A stretch of DNA of 64,000 nucleotides from Colwellia sp. Its GTDB lineage: Bacteria > Pseudomonadota > Gammaproteobacteria > Enterobacterales > Alteromonadaceae. The notes under the pieces are model-generated. The model saw nothing but the letters and a program-made list of their open reading frames with translations, made no database searches and was not told the origin of the DNA. The translations under genes and the position numbers were made by a program. The stretch covers positions 62,001 through 126,000 of the forward strand of contig JAHDIK010000011.1 of the NCBI GenBank assembly GCA_020630795.1. The letters run 5' to 3'. Positions 27,401 to 35,616 of this stretch are shown here, piece after piece (position 1 is the stretch's first letter; each line of letters begins with the position of its first letter).

Positions 27401-27828
27401 AAAAAGGTAAAGCATTAGTTTTTGGAGGAGGTGCTGCACAGTGTATTCGTTGTCATACCATAAATGGTGATGGCTCTTTTGTGGGGCCTGACTTATCGAG
27501 TATCGGTAAACAACACAATGTTCAATACTTATTAGAGGCGCTCGTTGAACCTAACAAGGCAATTGCTCCCGGCTTTGGCGTTATGACACTAACAATGAAA
27601 AGTGGCGAAACAGTTTCTGCCCTATTTTTTGGTGAAACAGAAAAAAGCATCACACTTGGTAAAGACCAAGATAGCAAAAAAGAATATTTAAAAAGTGAGA
27701 TAGAAACAATACAACGCCCAGTATCAGGTATGCCACCTATGCGTTATATACTGACTAAAACACAAATTAGGGATATTTTATCCTACTTAAAAACCCTTAA
27801 AAGTGACCCTCGTCCGACCGGTCATTAA
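24463..27828 (+). CDS. Exported PVC-type haem-binding protein: sorbosone-dehydrogenase-like propeller, HEAT repeats, cytochrome c
   Basis: This 1121-residue protein has a signal peptide (about residues 1-19). A propeller related to glucose/sorbosone dehydrogenases fills about 40-450, with [59 protein letters not shown] and [12 protein letters not shown]. HEAT-like helical repeats span about 470-940. The C-terminal cytochrome c domain has CIRCH at 994-998 and a likely axial Met near MPPMRY. The arrangement is best known from planctomycetes and verrucomicrobia. It probably oxidises a sugar in the periplasm and passes electrons to the respiratory chain. It is followed 34 bp later by a TIM-barrel lipoprotein. 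The substrate is unknown. Confidence 0.85.
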   Translation: [1121 protein letters not shown]

Positions 27829-27862
27829 TCACAAATATAATAGTTAAGCATAAGGAAACAGA

Positions 27863-28732
27863 ATGAAAAAAATACTCGGTATACTATGTATTGCACTTAA
27901 CATTAGCATTTTGTCTGGTTGTAACAATACGATAAAAAGCCCTACAGCTGAGCCAACTCTAAAAGTACCTCCAGTAAGTGTTCAGTTATGGTCGGTTAGA
28001 GATAAACTTAAAAACGATTTTAAAGGCACATTAAAACAACTTGCCGACCTAGGTTTCGAAGGGGTGGAATTTGCAGGTAATTATGGACCATATAGCGAAG
28101 ATCCAGAAGGCTTGAAAGCTTATTTAACCTCAATAGGATTAAAAACAAGTGGCGCGCACCTAAACGTTAAAAAGCTAAAAAGTGAAAATAGCGAAGATTT
28201 GCTTAAGTTTATTCAAGCATTAGACGCAAAGTATGTATTAATATCTTCAGATCACCGAGCGTGGAGTGCTGACGGCATTAATAGCCTTGTTTACGATCTA
28301 AACGTACTAACACCAAAAGTAGCCAAGTATGGTTTACAGCTAGGTTATCATAACCATGATCAAGAATTTGACGATTACCAAAATACAACATTCTGGGATC
28401 ATATCGCTAAAAACACCCCTCAAAGTTTTGTACTACAAATGGATGTTGGCTGGGTAAATTATGCAGGTAAAGACCCTGTAGATTACCTTAAACGCTACCC
28501 TGCACGTACACAAACAACGCACATAAAAGTACGTACTCACAAAGGTTCAAATCAAAGTCCTATCATTGGCAAAGACGGATACGATTGGGCAACGCACATA
28601 AAACACAACGTTAAAGTTGGCGGCACAGAGTGGCTAGTATTAGAGCAAGAAGAATACCCTAATGGATTAGACTCGATGCAAACAGTTGCTCAATCTAAAA
28701 AAGGGTTAGACGCGGTTATAAGCTCACTTTAA
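27863..28732 (+). CDS. Sugar phosphate isomerase/epimerase-type TIM-barrel lipoprotein
   Basis: This 289-residue protein has a lipoprotein signal (LSGC lipobox, Cys20). The mature part is an AP-endonuclease-2/xylose-isomerase-like barrel: SVQLWSVRDKLKNDF, LADLGFEGVEFAG, LGYHNHDQEF, LQMDVGWVNYAG, THIKVRTH and WLVLEQEEY. Conserved Glu, His, Asp and Glu residues suit a divalent metal. Recently described relatives act as 3-keto-glycoside lyases or hydrolases, which would fit an oxidising haem partner upstream. It shares an operon with the PVC-type haem protein and carries a clear terminator. The reaction is inferred from fold and partner only. Confidence 0.8.
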   Translation: MKKILGILCIALNISILSGCNNTIKSPTAEPTLKVPPVSVQLWSVRDKLKNDFKGTLKQLADLGFEGVEFAGNYGPYSEDPEGLKAYLTSIGLKTSGAHLNVKKLKSENSEDLLKFIQALDAKYVLISSDHRAWSADGINSLVYDLNVLTPKVAKYGLQLGYHNHDQEFDDYQNTTFWDHIAKNTPQSFVLQMDVGWVNYAGKDPVDYLKRYPARTQTTHIKVRTHKGSNQSPIIGKDGYDWATHIKHNVKVGGTEWLVLEQEEYPNGLDSMQTVAQSKKGLDAVISSL

Positions 28733-28747
28733 ACCCAACCTTTCATA

Positions 28748-28775
28748 CAAGAACACGTAAATGAGCGTGTTCTTG
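28748..28775 (+). terminator. Terminator of the haem-protein/TIM-barrel operon
   Basis: Perfect 10-bp arms (CAAGAACACG at 28748-28757, complement at 28766-28775) with an 8-nt loop are followed by a T-rich run, 15 bp after the stop. Confidence 0.85.
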
Positions 28776-28898
28776 TTTCTTCTCTCGCTTTTCCCCTTCT
28801 AATAAATAAAATAATTTCTTTGTTAAAAAACCAATACCTTTTATTATTCGTATTAATGTCTTCATTTCAGTTACACGTGTTCAAGGTATATAAAAATA

Positions 28899-29591
28899 AT
28901 GGAAAAAATCCAAGCCATTTATCAACGCGCTTCAGAGCGTAAAGGTGGAAACGAAGCACTCGATTTACTTTTGTCTGATATAGCATATCCAACCGATGTG
29001 TTAAATGAGCTAAGCGACGACAGAGCGCTTTCGGCTTTCACCAAGAAAATATTTCAATCTGGCTTTGTTTGGCGTGTAGTTGAAAACAAATGGGACAATT
29101 TTGAAGAGCTATTTTTCGATTTCAATATTGAAAAAATATTAATGATGCCTGAAGAGATGTTAGAAAAAAAAGCAAGCGATCCCAAAATAATACGTAACTA
29201 CAACAAAGTTAAAACGATTAAAGACAACGCTCAAATGATTTTTAACGAGCAACAAAACGGGCATAGCTTTGTAGAATTTATCGCTAACTGGCCATCAAAC
29301 GACATTATTGGTTTATGGGCGTACCTTAAAAAAAATGGCCAACGTTTGGGTGGCAATACAGGCCCTTATAGCCTTCGCGCCATGGGTAAAGATACGTTTT
29401 TACTCTCTCGAGATATAGAAAGTTACTTTAGAGCTCACGACATTATTTCAGGTGGTTTACAAACAAAATCTAGCCTACTCGCTATTCAAAACACATTTAA
29501 CGAATGGCAAAAAGAATGCGACTTATCACTCGCACAAATTAGCCGTTTAGTTGCCTTTGCAACTGGCGACAATCACATACAAGTTGAATAA
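28899..29591 (+). CDS. DNA-3-methyladenine glycosylase I family protein
   Basis: This 230-residue cytosolic protein resembles the Tag family of helix-hairpin-helix glycosylases: [51 protein letters not shown] and [20 protein letters not shown]. It is longer than E. coli Tag and lacks the obvious Cys/His zinc snap at the termini, so it belongs to a diverged branch. It should excise alkylated adenine from DNA. Only one base separates its stop from the rsmJ start, which indicates coupling. Confidence 0.7.
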   Translation: MEKIQAIYQRASERKGGNEALDLLLSDIAYPTDVLNELSDDRALSAFTKKIFQSGFVWRVVENKWDNFEELFFDFNIEKILMMPEEMLEKKASDPKIIRNYNKVKTIKDNAQMIFNEQQNGHSFVEFIANWPSNDIIGLWAYLKKNGQRLGGNTGPYSLRAMGKDTFLLSRDIESYFRAHDIISGGLQTKSSLLAIQNTFNEWQKECDLSLAQISRLVAFATGDNHIQVE

Positions 29592-29592
29592 T

Positions 29593-30384
29593 ATGAATAC
29601 TCACCATATTGGTGTTGCCTACATTGACAGAACCGACGTAGATTTAGCAAAAAAAATAGCGCAACAATGGCAGCTAACCTACATAGGTGACGTAGCTTCT
29701 AGCCACAAACATCCCGATCTACAATTTATTCTGCAAGTTAATTTTCAAGTACTTGAGCTAATAAAAATAGACGAACCAAAACTCACGCCAATCAAGGTAG
29801 ACTTTGTTGAAGGAGCCGTTGCACACCGTCGTAAATTTGGAGGTGGCAGAGGTCAAGACATTGCCAAAGCTGTGGGCTTAAAGCATGGTTTTACACCGCA
29901 CGTACTCGATGCGACTGCCGGCTTAGGAAGAGATTCATTCGTACTCGCATCTTTGGGTTGCCAAGTAACCATGTTAGAACGTAATCCAGTAGTGGCAGCA
30001 TTGCTCGAAAACGGACTTGAACGAGCAAAATTAAATGAAGACGTAGCGACAATCGCTAACAATATGTCGTTAGTTCACAGTTCACTGATTGACTCACACC
30101 CTGAATCAATAAAACCTGACATTATTTATCTAGACCCAATGTACCCACATAAAGAAAAGTCGGCTGCTGTAAAAAAAGAAATGCGAGTATTTCAAACACT
30201 CGTGGGGGAAGACTTAGATGCCGATGGTTTATTAGCGCCAGCATTAGCACTGGCAACATACAGAGTTGTGGTAAAGCGCCCTACTTATGCGCCCCCATTA
30301 GCCAATAAAACACCATCAACATCAATCAAAATGAAAAAGAATCGTTTTGATGTATACGTAAATCAAGGAATACCAAAAATTTAA
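29593..30384 (+). CDS. rsmJ: 16S rRNA (guanine1516-N2)-methyltransferase
   Basis: This 263-residue protein starts at ATG 29593, one base after the preceding stop. An in-frame upstream codon would overlap the glycosylase gene and is less likely. The SAM-binding motif [17 protein letters not shown] is near residues 112-128. The catalytic-type DPMYP is near 184-188, and [11 protein letters not shown] lies toward the C-terminus, all as in RsmJ (YhiQ). It methylates G1516 of 16S rRNA in the cytosol. It is coupled to the glycosylase gene. The 168-bp gap after it shows no clear structure. Confidence 0.93.
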   Translation: MNTHHIGVAYIDRTDVDLAKKIAQQWQLTYIGDVASSHKHPDLQFILQVNFQVLELIKIDEPKLTPIKVDFVEGAVAHRRKFGGGRGQDIAKAVGLKHGFTPHVLDATAGLGRDSFVLASLGCQVTMLERNPVVAALLENGLERAKLNEDVATIANNMSLVHSSLIDSHPESIKPDIIYLDPMYPHKEKSAAVKKEMRVFQTLVGEDLDADGLLAPALALATYRVVVKRPTYAPPLANKTPSTSIKMKKNRFDVYVNQGIPKI

Positions 30385-30552
30385 AATAAACTCAATTCAG
30401 ATTCTACAAAATATACATTCAAAAATTTTCACGTGAAGATAGTACCCAATAAATTATTTTGATTAACATCCACAATTTATTGCGTTTGTAATTTAAGCCA
30501 ATAACCCTAAAATCCGCTTCATTAGATAAACTACATTGATAAAGGTTATACG

Positions 30553-31191
30553 ATGAAAACATCTCCTAAAAACTCAACCAACTTAATAATAATCGTATTT
30601 TTATTATTAAGTTTTTTTATTGCTCAAGTTGCAATGGCCGGTAACACGATAGCGCCAGCCAAAAAAATAGAACAATTATTCTCTAAAATAGAGCAAGAAG
30701 TGAATACTTTAAAACATAAACAAGTATTCAATAAACAAGAGTTAAAGCAACTTCTTAATCAGCATTTAATGCCAGAAGTTAACAATCGCTACTTTGCTTT
30801 AAAAGTACTAGGAAAGCATGTTAAAACTATGGATGACAATCTAAAGCGTGGCTATGTTAACGAATTAGAAAATCAACTTATGCATAGCTATGCTAACTTA
30901 TTATCAAAATATAATAACGAAAAAGTCCTAGTAACCAGTGAAAAGATTTCTTCAAATAACAAACATGCACAAGTTGCGATCAATGTTATAAACCAGCAAA
31001 AAACAGTTAGTGCGGTTATTAAATTAAACAAAAATAGTGAAAATCAGTGGTTAATTTTTGATATTGTCATTGAAGGTATTAGTTTATTGCAATCTAAGCA
31101 AAGTGAAGTTCAGTCTAGTATTTCCAAAATAGGAATTGAAAAAACACTAGAAAAGCTTAAAGAACTAAACTTAAAACAAACAAACTCATAA
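30553..31191 (+). CDS. MlaC/Ttg2D-like periplasmic lipid-binding protein, stand-alone
   Basis: This 212-residue protein has a signal peptide (cleavage near AMA, residue 29). The mature region resembles the MlaC fold: LMPEVNNRYFALKVLGKHVKTM, LENQLMHSYANLLSKY, and the C-terminal FDIVIEGISLLQSKQSEVQSSISKIG, which matches the MlaC lipid-pocket signature. MlaC shuttles phospholipids between outer and inner membranes. Here there are no mlaFEDB genes nearby. Instead it is 18 bp upstream of an MscS-type channel gene and probably co-transcribed. It may be a specialised lipid carrier linked to membrane tension. Confidence 0.75.
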   Translation: MKTSPKNSTNLIIIVFLLLSFFIAQVAMAGNTIAPAKKIEQLFSKIEQEVNTLKHKQVFNKQELKQLLNQHLMPEVNNRYFALKVLGKHVKTMDDNLKRGYVNELENQLMHSYANLLSKYNNEKVLVTSEKISSNNKHAQVAINVINQQKTVSAVIKLNKNSENQWLIFDIVIEGISLLQSKQSEVQSSISKIGIEKTLEKLKELNLKQTNS

Positions 31192-31209
31192 AGGGCAAAG
31201 GAACCAAGG

Positions 31210-32061
31210 TTGTTAAACAAATTAGTTCATATAAGTAATGAATTCTTCGCTTTAGTATCGCCAATATTCAGTAACAAATTATTTGTTACTGTTTTTGTTA
31301 TTGCCACGATATTTTTAGTGAAGCTGTTAATCATTTCTCTCATAAAAATACGTTTCAACAAAAACAAACGTTCAAAAATTAATATAGTAAACAATTTAGT
31401 AACCATCATATTACTTATTGTAGTATGTAACATTTGGGCATACGAGATACAAAAATTTGCATTCTCAATTGCCGCTTTTATTGTAGCGATAGTGTTGGCA
31501 ACAAGAGAGTTTATACAGTGCTTTATTGGCTTTTTATATATTATTTCAAGTAGGCCATACAGAACAGGCGATTGGATACAAGTCGGCGATTATTATGGAG
31601 AAGTACACTCGACAGATTGGATGAAATTAACACTTCTAGAAGTAAATATTGACGCGTACGAATACACAGGAAAAACATTATATTTACCTAATAGTAAACT
31701 TATAACGTCTTCCATTAAAAATTTAAATTTTCTGCGCAGATACGCAATGCATCATTTTATTATTACGCGTGATGCTAGTGTTAATCCATTTAGTTTTATC
31801 GACGAGTTATACGAGAAAGCCCATAGCTATTGCGCTGATTTTAAAGATGTCGCTTGTCGTTACAATCAATTAATAGAAAGCCGATTAGACGTAAATATAG
31901 CGGGTCCGGAACCCCATATTCAGGTAGCAACATCTGACATTGGAGACACTCAAGTATTGTTTACTATTTTTTGTCCAACGGAACTTGCTATGCAAATAGA
32001 ACAAAAACTAACATCAGATTTTATGTCTATGTGGTTTGAACAAAAAAACATTACACGATAA
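31210..32061 (+). CDS. MscS-family mechanosensitive channel-like protein
   Basis: This 283-residue protein has membrane helices at about residues 20-40, 55-75 and 80-110. The third continues into the conserved MscS pore and beta domain: VLATREFIQCFIGFLYIISSRPYRTGDWIQVGDYYGEV, then LPNSKLITSSIKNL. The start is TTG at 31210, the first usable codon after the MlaC-like stop, with AAAGG eight bases upstream. No ATG lies before the first helix. The C-terminal cytoplasmic part is divergent from E. coli MscS. Pairing with an MlaC-like gene is unusual. Confidence 0.78.
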   Translation: MLNKLVHISNEFFALVSPIFSNKLFVTVFVIATIFLVKLLIISLIKIRFNKNKRSKINIVNNLVTIILLIVVCNIWAYEIQKFAFSIAAFIVAIVLATREFIQCFIGFLYIISSRPYRTGDWIQVGDYYGEVHSTDWMKLTLLEVNIDAYEYTGKTLYLPNSKLITSSIKNLNFLRRYAMHHFIITRDASVNPFSFIDELYEKAHSYCADFKDVACRYNQLIESRLDVNIAGPEPHIQVATSDIGDTQVLFTIFCPTELAMQIEQKLTSDFMSMWFEQKNITR

Positions 32062-32080
32062 TCAAAACAATACGAGATAA

Positions 32081-32116
32081 AACAAGCATTCGGGTACAAC
32101 AATAAGAATGCTTGTT
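32081..32116. terminator. Hairpin between convergent MscS-type genes
   Basis: Perfect 11-bp arms (AACAAGCATTC at 32081-32091, complement at 32106-32116) have a 14-nt loop, 20 bp past the plus-strand stop. Flanks are A-rich on the left, suiting termination of the minus-strand operon. Confidence 0.6.
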
Positions 32117-32160
32117 ACTTTGAACTAAAAAATATAAAAATATGAAGATTAAATTTTTAC

Positions 32161-33036
32161 TTATAAATCGCGTTCATTTTTAATGATTATTGCACCATCC
32201 AAATGTACATCCCTTTGTGGGAACGCAATAACAATACCGTTTTCTTCAAACAATTCATCAATTCTAAAACGAATATTACTACGTACTACCCTCAGGCCGC
32301 CTTCAACACCTGAATGGATCCAAAAGGTTGTTTCAAAAACCAACGAGTTATCGCCAAAATCTTCAAAAGAAACTATTGGTTTTGGTTCACCTAAAACTTC
32401 TTCTTGCTCGACCGTAGCTTGCATAATTAACTCTGCAACTTTTTTAGTTGACGTTCCGTAGGCCACACCAACTCTAACTGAAGTACGCACTAATTTATCA
32501 ATTAATGTCCAATTCACTACGGTATTTTCTAACAATTTACTATTAGGGATAAGTAGGTGCACACCATCAATTCGTCTAATTCTAGTAGACCTTGTATTAA
32601 TTTCTTCTACCGTACCTTTAGTCGTTTCAACTTCTAAAAAGTCACCTATTCTAATTGGCTTTTCCCACATTAATATCCAACCGCTAATGAAGTTGTTTAT
32701 AATGTTTTGTGCGCCAAAACCAAAACCAATGGCTATAGCACCCGACAAAAACGCAAAAGCAGTAATAGGAACATTAATTAAGTCTAATGTAGTAATAACC
32801 AATACAATAATCGCAACCACATAAAATAAGCGTTGCAACAAATGAATAATATTTGGGTCTGTATTTCTTAACACTAAACGTTTAGTTACAAACTTAACAA
32901 ATAGTCTCGTTAACCAGTATCCAACAATTAACACTATTGGTATTAATACCACATTACCTATGGTAATTGACTGCTCACCAATCGTCATAATGTGGGTATT
33001 TAGAAAATTTTGTATTTTATCTAATGTCATAATCAC
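32161..33036 (-). CDS. MscS-family mechanosensitive ion channel
   Basis: This 291-residue protein has three membrane helices (about 25-45, 65-85, 90-120). The third runs into the canonical AIAIGFGFGAQNIINNFISGWILMWEKPIRIGDFLEV. The beta domain contains VEEINTRSTRIRRIDGVHLLIPNSKLLENTVVNW. These are strong MscS signatures. It is the last gene of the rimK-aspartoacylase-RimB-mscS operon, 15 bp after the RimB-like gene, an arrangement that ties a tension-gated channel to glutamate-ligase biology. Confidence 0.92.
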   Translation of the reverse strand: MIMTLDKIQNFLNTHIMTIGEQSITIGNVVLIPIVLIVGYWLTRLFVKFVTKRLVLRNTDPNIIHLLQRLFYVVAIIVLVITTLDLINVPITAFAFLSGAIAIGFGFGAQNIINNFISGWILMWEKPIRIGDFLEVETTKGTVEEINTRSTRIRRIDGVHLLIPNSKLLENTVVNWTLIDKLVRTSVRVGVAYGTSTKKVAELIMQATVEQEEVLGEPKPIVSFEDFGDNSLVFETTFWIHSGVEGGLRVVRSNIRFRIDELFEENGIVIAFPQRDVHLDGAIIIKNERDL

Positions 33037-33051
33037 TTACCTTTAGCGAAG

Positions 33052-33501
33052 TTATTCTTCAAAATTATGCAAAACATTCATGAATACTTTAGCGGGATCC
33101 ACTAAAAATTTTTCACCAAGCCCTTCCCGCCCAAGTAACATTAAGTAATTCATATCCGAACGATCGGTTAAGGTTATTTCAATATCCCATATTTCAACTC
33201 CAAGGCGTATTGCAGTCTTAATCACATAACGCTGCTCTGACGTTCCATTTGACGACTTTACCTTTCTAATGTCACTAATTGCAGCGTTACACTGTACTAA
33301 GCGATTTACATTGTGAATATCAGGGTGAATATCAAATTCAACAAACGGCTTACCTTCTTTTATATATTTTCTAATGTTATCAACATGTAATGAAGACGTT
33401 TTAGCTCCTGTGTCTACCCTCACCTCAAGTTCATCAATCCCTAGCTCAGGTAACGCTATCGTTTCTAGTCTTCCTACAATTTTTTTATCCATTGTTGACA
33501 T
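33052..33501 (-). CDS. rimB: RimB-like retropepsin-type protease (ATP-dependent zinc protease family)
   Basis: This 149-residue protein has the aspartic-protease-like motif VDTGAKTSSLH near residues 29-39 and ends with LLGREGL, as in the DUF785/RimB family. RimB works with RimK and RimA in control of ribosomal protein S6 glutamylation in Pseudomonas. ATG at 33501 has GAGGAGG shortly upstream. It lies between a succinylglutamate-desuccinylase-like gene and mscS in one minus-strand operon. Confidence 0.8.
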   Translation of the reverse strand: MSTMDKKIVGRLETIALPELGIDELEVRVDTGAKTSSLHVDNIRKYIKEGKPFVEFDIHPDIHNVNRLVQCNAAISDIRKVKSSNGTSEQRYVIKTAIRLGVEIWDIEITLTDRSDMNYLMLLGREGLGEKFLVDPAKVFMNVLHNFEE

Positions 33502-33528
33502 ACTTCAACCTCCTCGCATCAGTCATCA

Positions 33529-34554
33529 TTAGTTTATCATCTCGCCATCTGGCAAAATGTTATCTATCGCGACTTCAATATTTTCAGCAATTTTACTGTC
33601 ATCTTCCGAAAAATAAGCAATATGAAACATGGCCTCTCCCTCTTGAACAAGTGGAATATTTTGTCGACCAATTAAAATACCCGATCGACTAGCGACCACA
33701 ACATCAAGCACTTCCCCTAATGGATCACCAATTTCAGCTAATACTTCACCTTTAACAACTTGATCCCCCAAACTTACCATGTTATTTACAATGCCACTCG
33801 CAGTAGCTCGATGCCAACTGCTACTTTTAGCAATATAAGGTTCAACAAACTTCTTTTTACTACGTTTTTTGCGCATCAACGTTAAGTATTGGAGTACATT
33901 TTCAATTCCTTTAATTCCAGTACGAATAGAATATTCGTCAAATCTCAAAGCTTCTCCTGCTTCATACAGTAACACTTTAGTGTTATTGGCTACTGCCGCC
34001 TCTCTCAATGAACCATCAACTAAGTTGGAATTGATAATGACTGTCGCTGCAAAGACTTTCGCTAATTCTTTCGTTTCTTCATCGCCAATATCGGCTCTAA
34101 TTTGAGGGAAGTTAGAGCGGTGAATTGCCCCTGTATGTAAATCAATCCCATAATCACAATGCTCAGCAATTTCTTTCATAAAAATATGCGCTACACGTGC
34201 GGCTAATGAACCTTTTGAAGAGCCTGGAAAGCAACGATTTAAATCGCGCCTATCTGGCATATATCGACTTTGGTTAACGACTCCGTAAACATTTACCATG
34301 GGAACACATATGAGTGTCCCACGAATAATTTTGAAGTTTGGCTGACTTAGCAAACGCCGTATAATTTCAATGCCATTCAATTCATCTCCGTGAACGGCAG
34401 CACTAATAAAAACCGTAGGTCCTGCCTTTTTTCCACGAATGATATGAACAGGTAATGAAACATCTGCATCTGTATATAGTTTAGCTACAGGAATTTCAAT
34501 TTTCTTGTCTTCGCCTGGCAGTATGTCTACTCCGCCTATACACAAAGCTTCCAT
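33529..34554 (-). CDS. Succinylglutamate desuccinylase/aspartoacylase family amidohydrolase
   Basis: This 341-residue zinc carboxypeptidase-fold protein has metal-binding HGDELNG near residues 55-61 and RDLNRCFPG near 102-110. Another ligand His is in DYGIDLHTGA near 139. The C-terminal beta barrel contains GQVVKGE-like and GEVLDVV strands that resemble a biotinyl-like fold. The family removes acyl groups from amino acids or peptides. In the rimK operon it might trim glutamyl or acyl groups from RimK products. It sits 9 bp after rimK. Confidence 0.85.
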   Translation of the reverse strand: MEALCIGGVDILPGEDKKIEIPVAKLYTDADVSLPVHIIRGKKAGPTVFISAAVHGDELNGIEIIRRLLSQPNFKIIRGTLICVPMVNVYGVVNQSRYMPDRRDLNRCFPGSSKGSLAARVAHIFMKEIAEHCDYGIDLHTGAIHRSNFPQIRADIGDEETKELAKVFAATVIINSNLVDGSLREAAVANNTKVLLYEAGEALRFDEYSIRTGIKGIENVLQYLTLMRKKRSKKKFVEPYIAKSSSWHRATASGIVNNMVSLGDQVVKGEVLAEIGDPLGEVLDVVVASRSGILIGRQNIPLVQEGEAMFHIAYFSEDDSKIAENIEVAIDNILPDGEMIN

Positions 34555-34563
34555 TTACGTCTC

Positions 34564-35469
34564 CTAACCTTGTCCGCGCGTTCTGTTTAGTCTATTTTTA
34601 GGGCTTTTTTCAATAAATTCAATAATCATACCTGCAACATCTTTTTCGGTTGCACTTTCTATACCCTCTAACCCTGGAGACGAATTAACTTCCATAACCA
34701 TAGGCCCATTTTGAGATTGTAATAAATCAACCCCACACACATTTAATCCCATAACTTTAGCCGCATTTACGGCTGTTTCTCGTTCAGCTTTCGTTAATTT
34801 AACAATTGTTGCTGAACCGCCACGGTGTAAGTTTGAACGAAATTCTCCTTCAGCACCTTGACGCTTCATTGCAGCAACAACTTTGCCTCCTACAACCAAG
34901 CAACGAATATCGGCTCCACCAGCTTCTTTAATATACTCTTGAACCAAAATATTTGCTTTAAGCCCCATGAATGCTTCAATAATACTCTCCGCAGCTTTTG
35001 CTGTGTCTGCTAACACAACACCGATCCCTTGTGTACCTTCTAGAAGCTTTATAACTAATGGCGCACCACCAACATTCTTAATCAAATCTTTAATATTATC
35101 AGGCTTGCTTGCGAAACCAGTCCGAGGCAAACCAATACCTTTTCTTGATAACAGCTGCAATGAACGCAATTTATCTCTGGAGCGACTGATCGCTACAGAT
35201 TCATTCACGTTAAAAGTGCCCATCATTTCAAACTGACGCGCGACAGCAGTACCATAAAATGTAATTGAAGCACCGATTCTAGGAATTACAGCATCATAAA
35301 ACGGTAACTCTTCACCATGATAACGAACTGTCGGACGACTGCTCGTAATATCCATATAGCAATGTAAAGTATCAATAATGTCTACTTCGTGTCCCCTAGC
35401 CTCAGCTGCTTCTTTCAAGCGCTTTGTAGAATATAGTTTTGCGTTGCGCGATAAAATTGCAATTTTCAT
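34564..35469 (-). CDS. rimK: RimK-type alpha-L-glutamate ligase (ribosomal protein S6 modification)
   Basis: This 301-residue ATP-grasp ligase has an N-terminal [26 protein letters not shown]-like [22 protein letters not shown]-binding [15 protein letters not shown] near residues 139-153, and C-terminal [28 protein letters not shown]. These match RimK, which adds glutamates to the C-terminus of ribosomal protein S6. It is the first gene of a four-gene minus-strand operon and is divergent from an HdfR-like LysR regulator. Confidence 0.93.
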   Translation of the reverse strand: MKIAILSRNAKLYSTKRLKEAAEARGHEVDIIDTLHCYMDITSSRPTVRYHGEELPFYDAVIPRIGASITFYGTAVARQFEMMGTFNVNESVAISRSRDKLRSLQLLSRKGIGLPRTGFASKPDNIKDLIKNVGGAPLVIKLLEGTQGIGVVLADTAKAAESIIEAFMGLKANILVQEYIKEAGGADIRCLVVGGKVVAAMKRQGAEGEFRSNLHRGGSATIVKLTKAERETAVNAAKVMGLNVCGVDLLQSQNGPMVMEVNSSPGLEGIESATEKDVAGMIIEFIEKSPKNRLNRTRGQG

Positions 35470-35616
35470 AATGTTCTCACTCTCTTTATATTAATTTCAG
35501 GTTTAAAACTGAAGAAAAATCTCTTCGCATTTTTGATAAATGGAGTGTAGACTCAAATCAATACACAATAAAATTCATTATTTTACTTGTTTTGACAAAA
35601 AAAATTGATTGGATGA

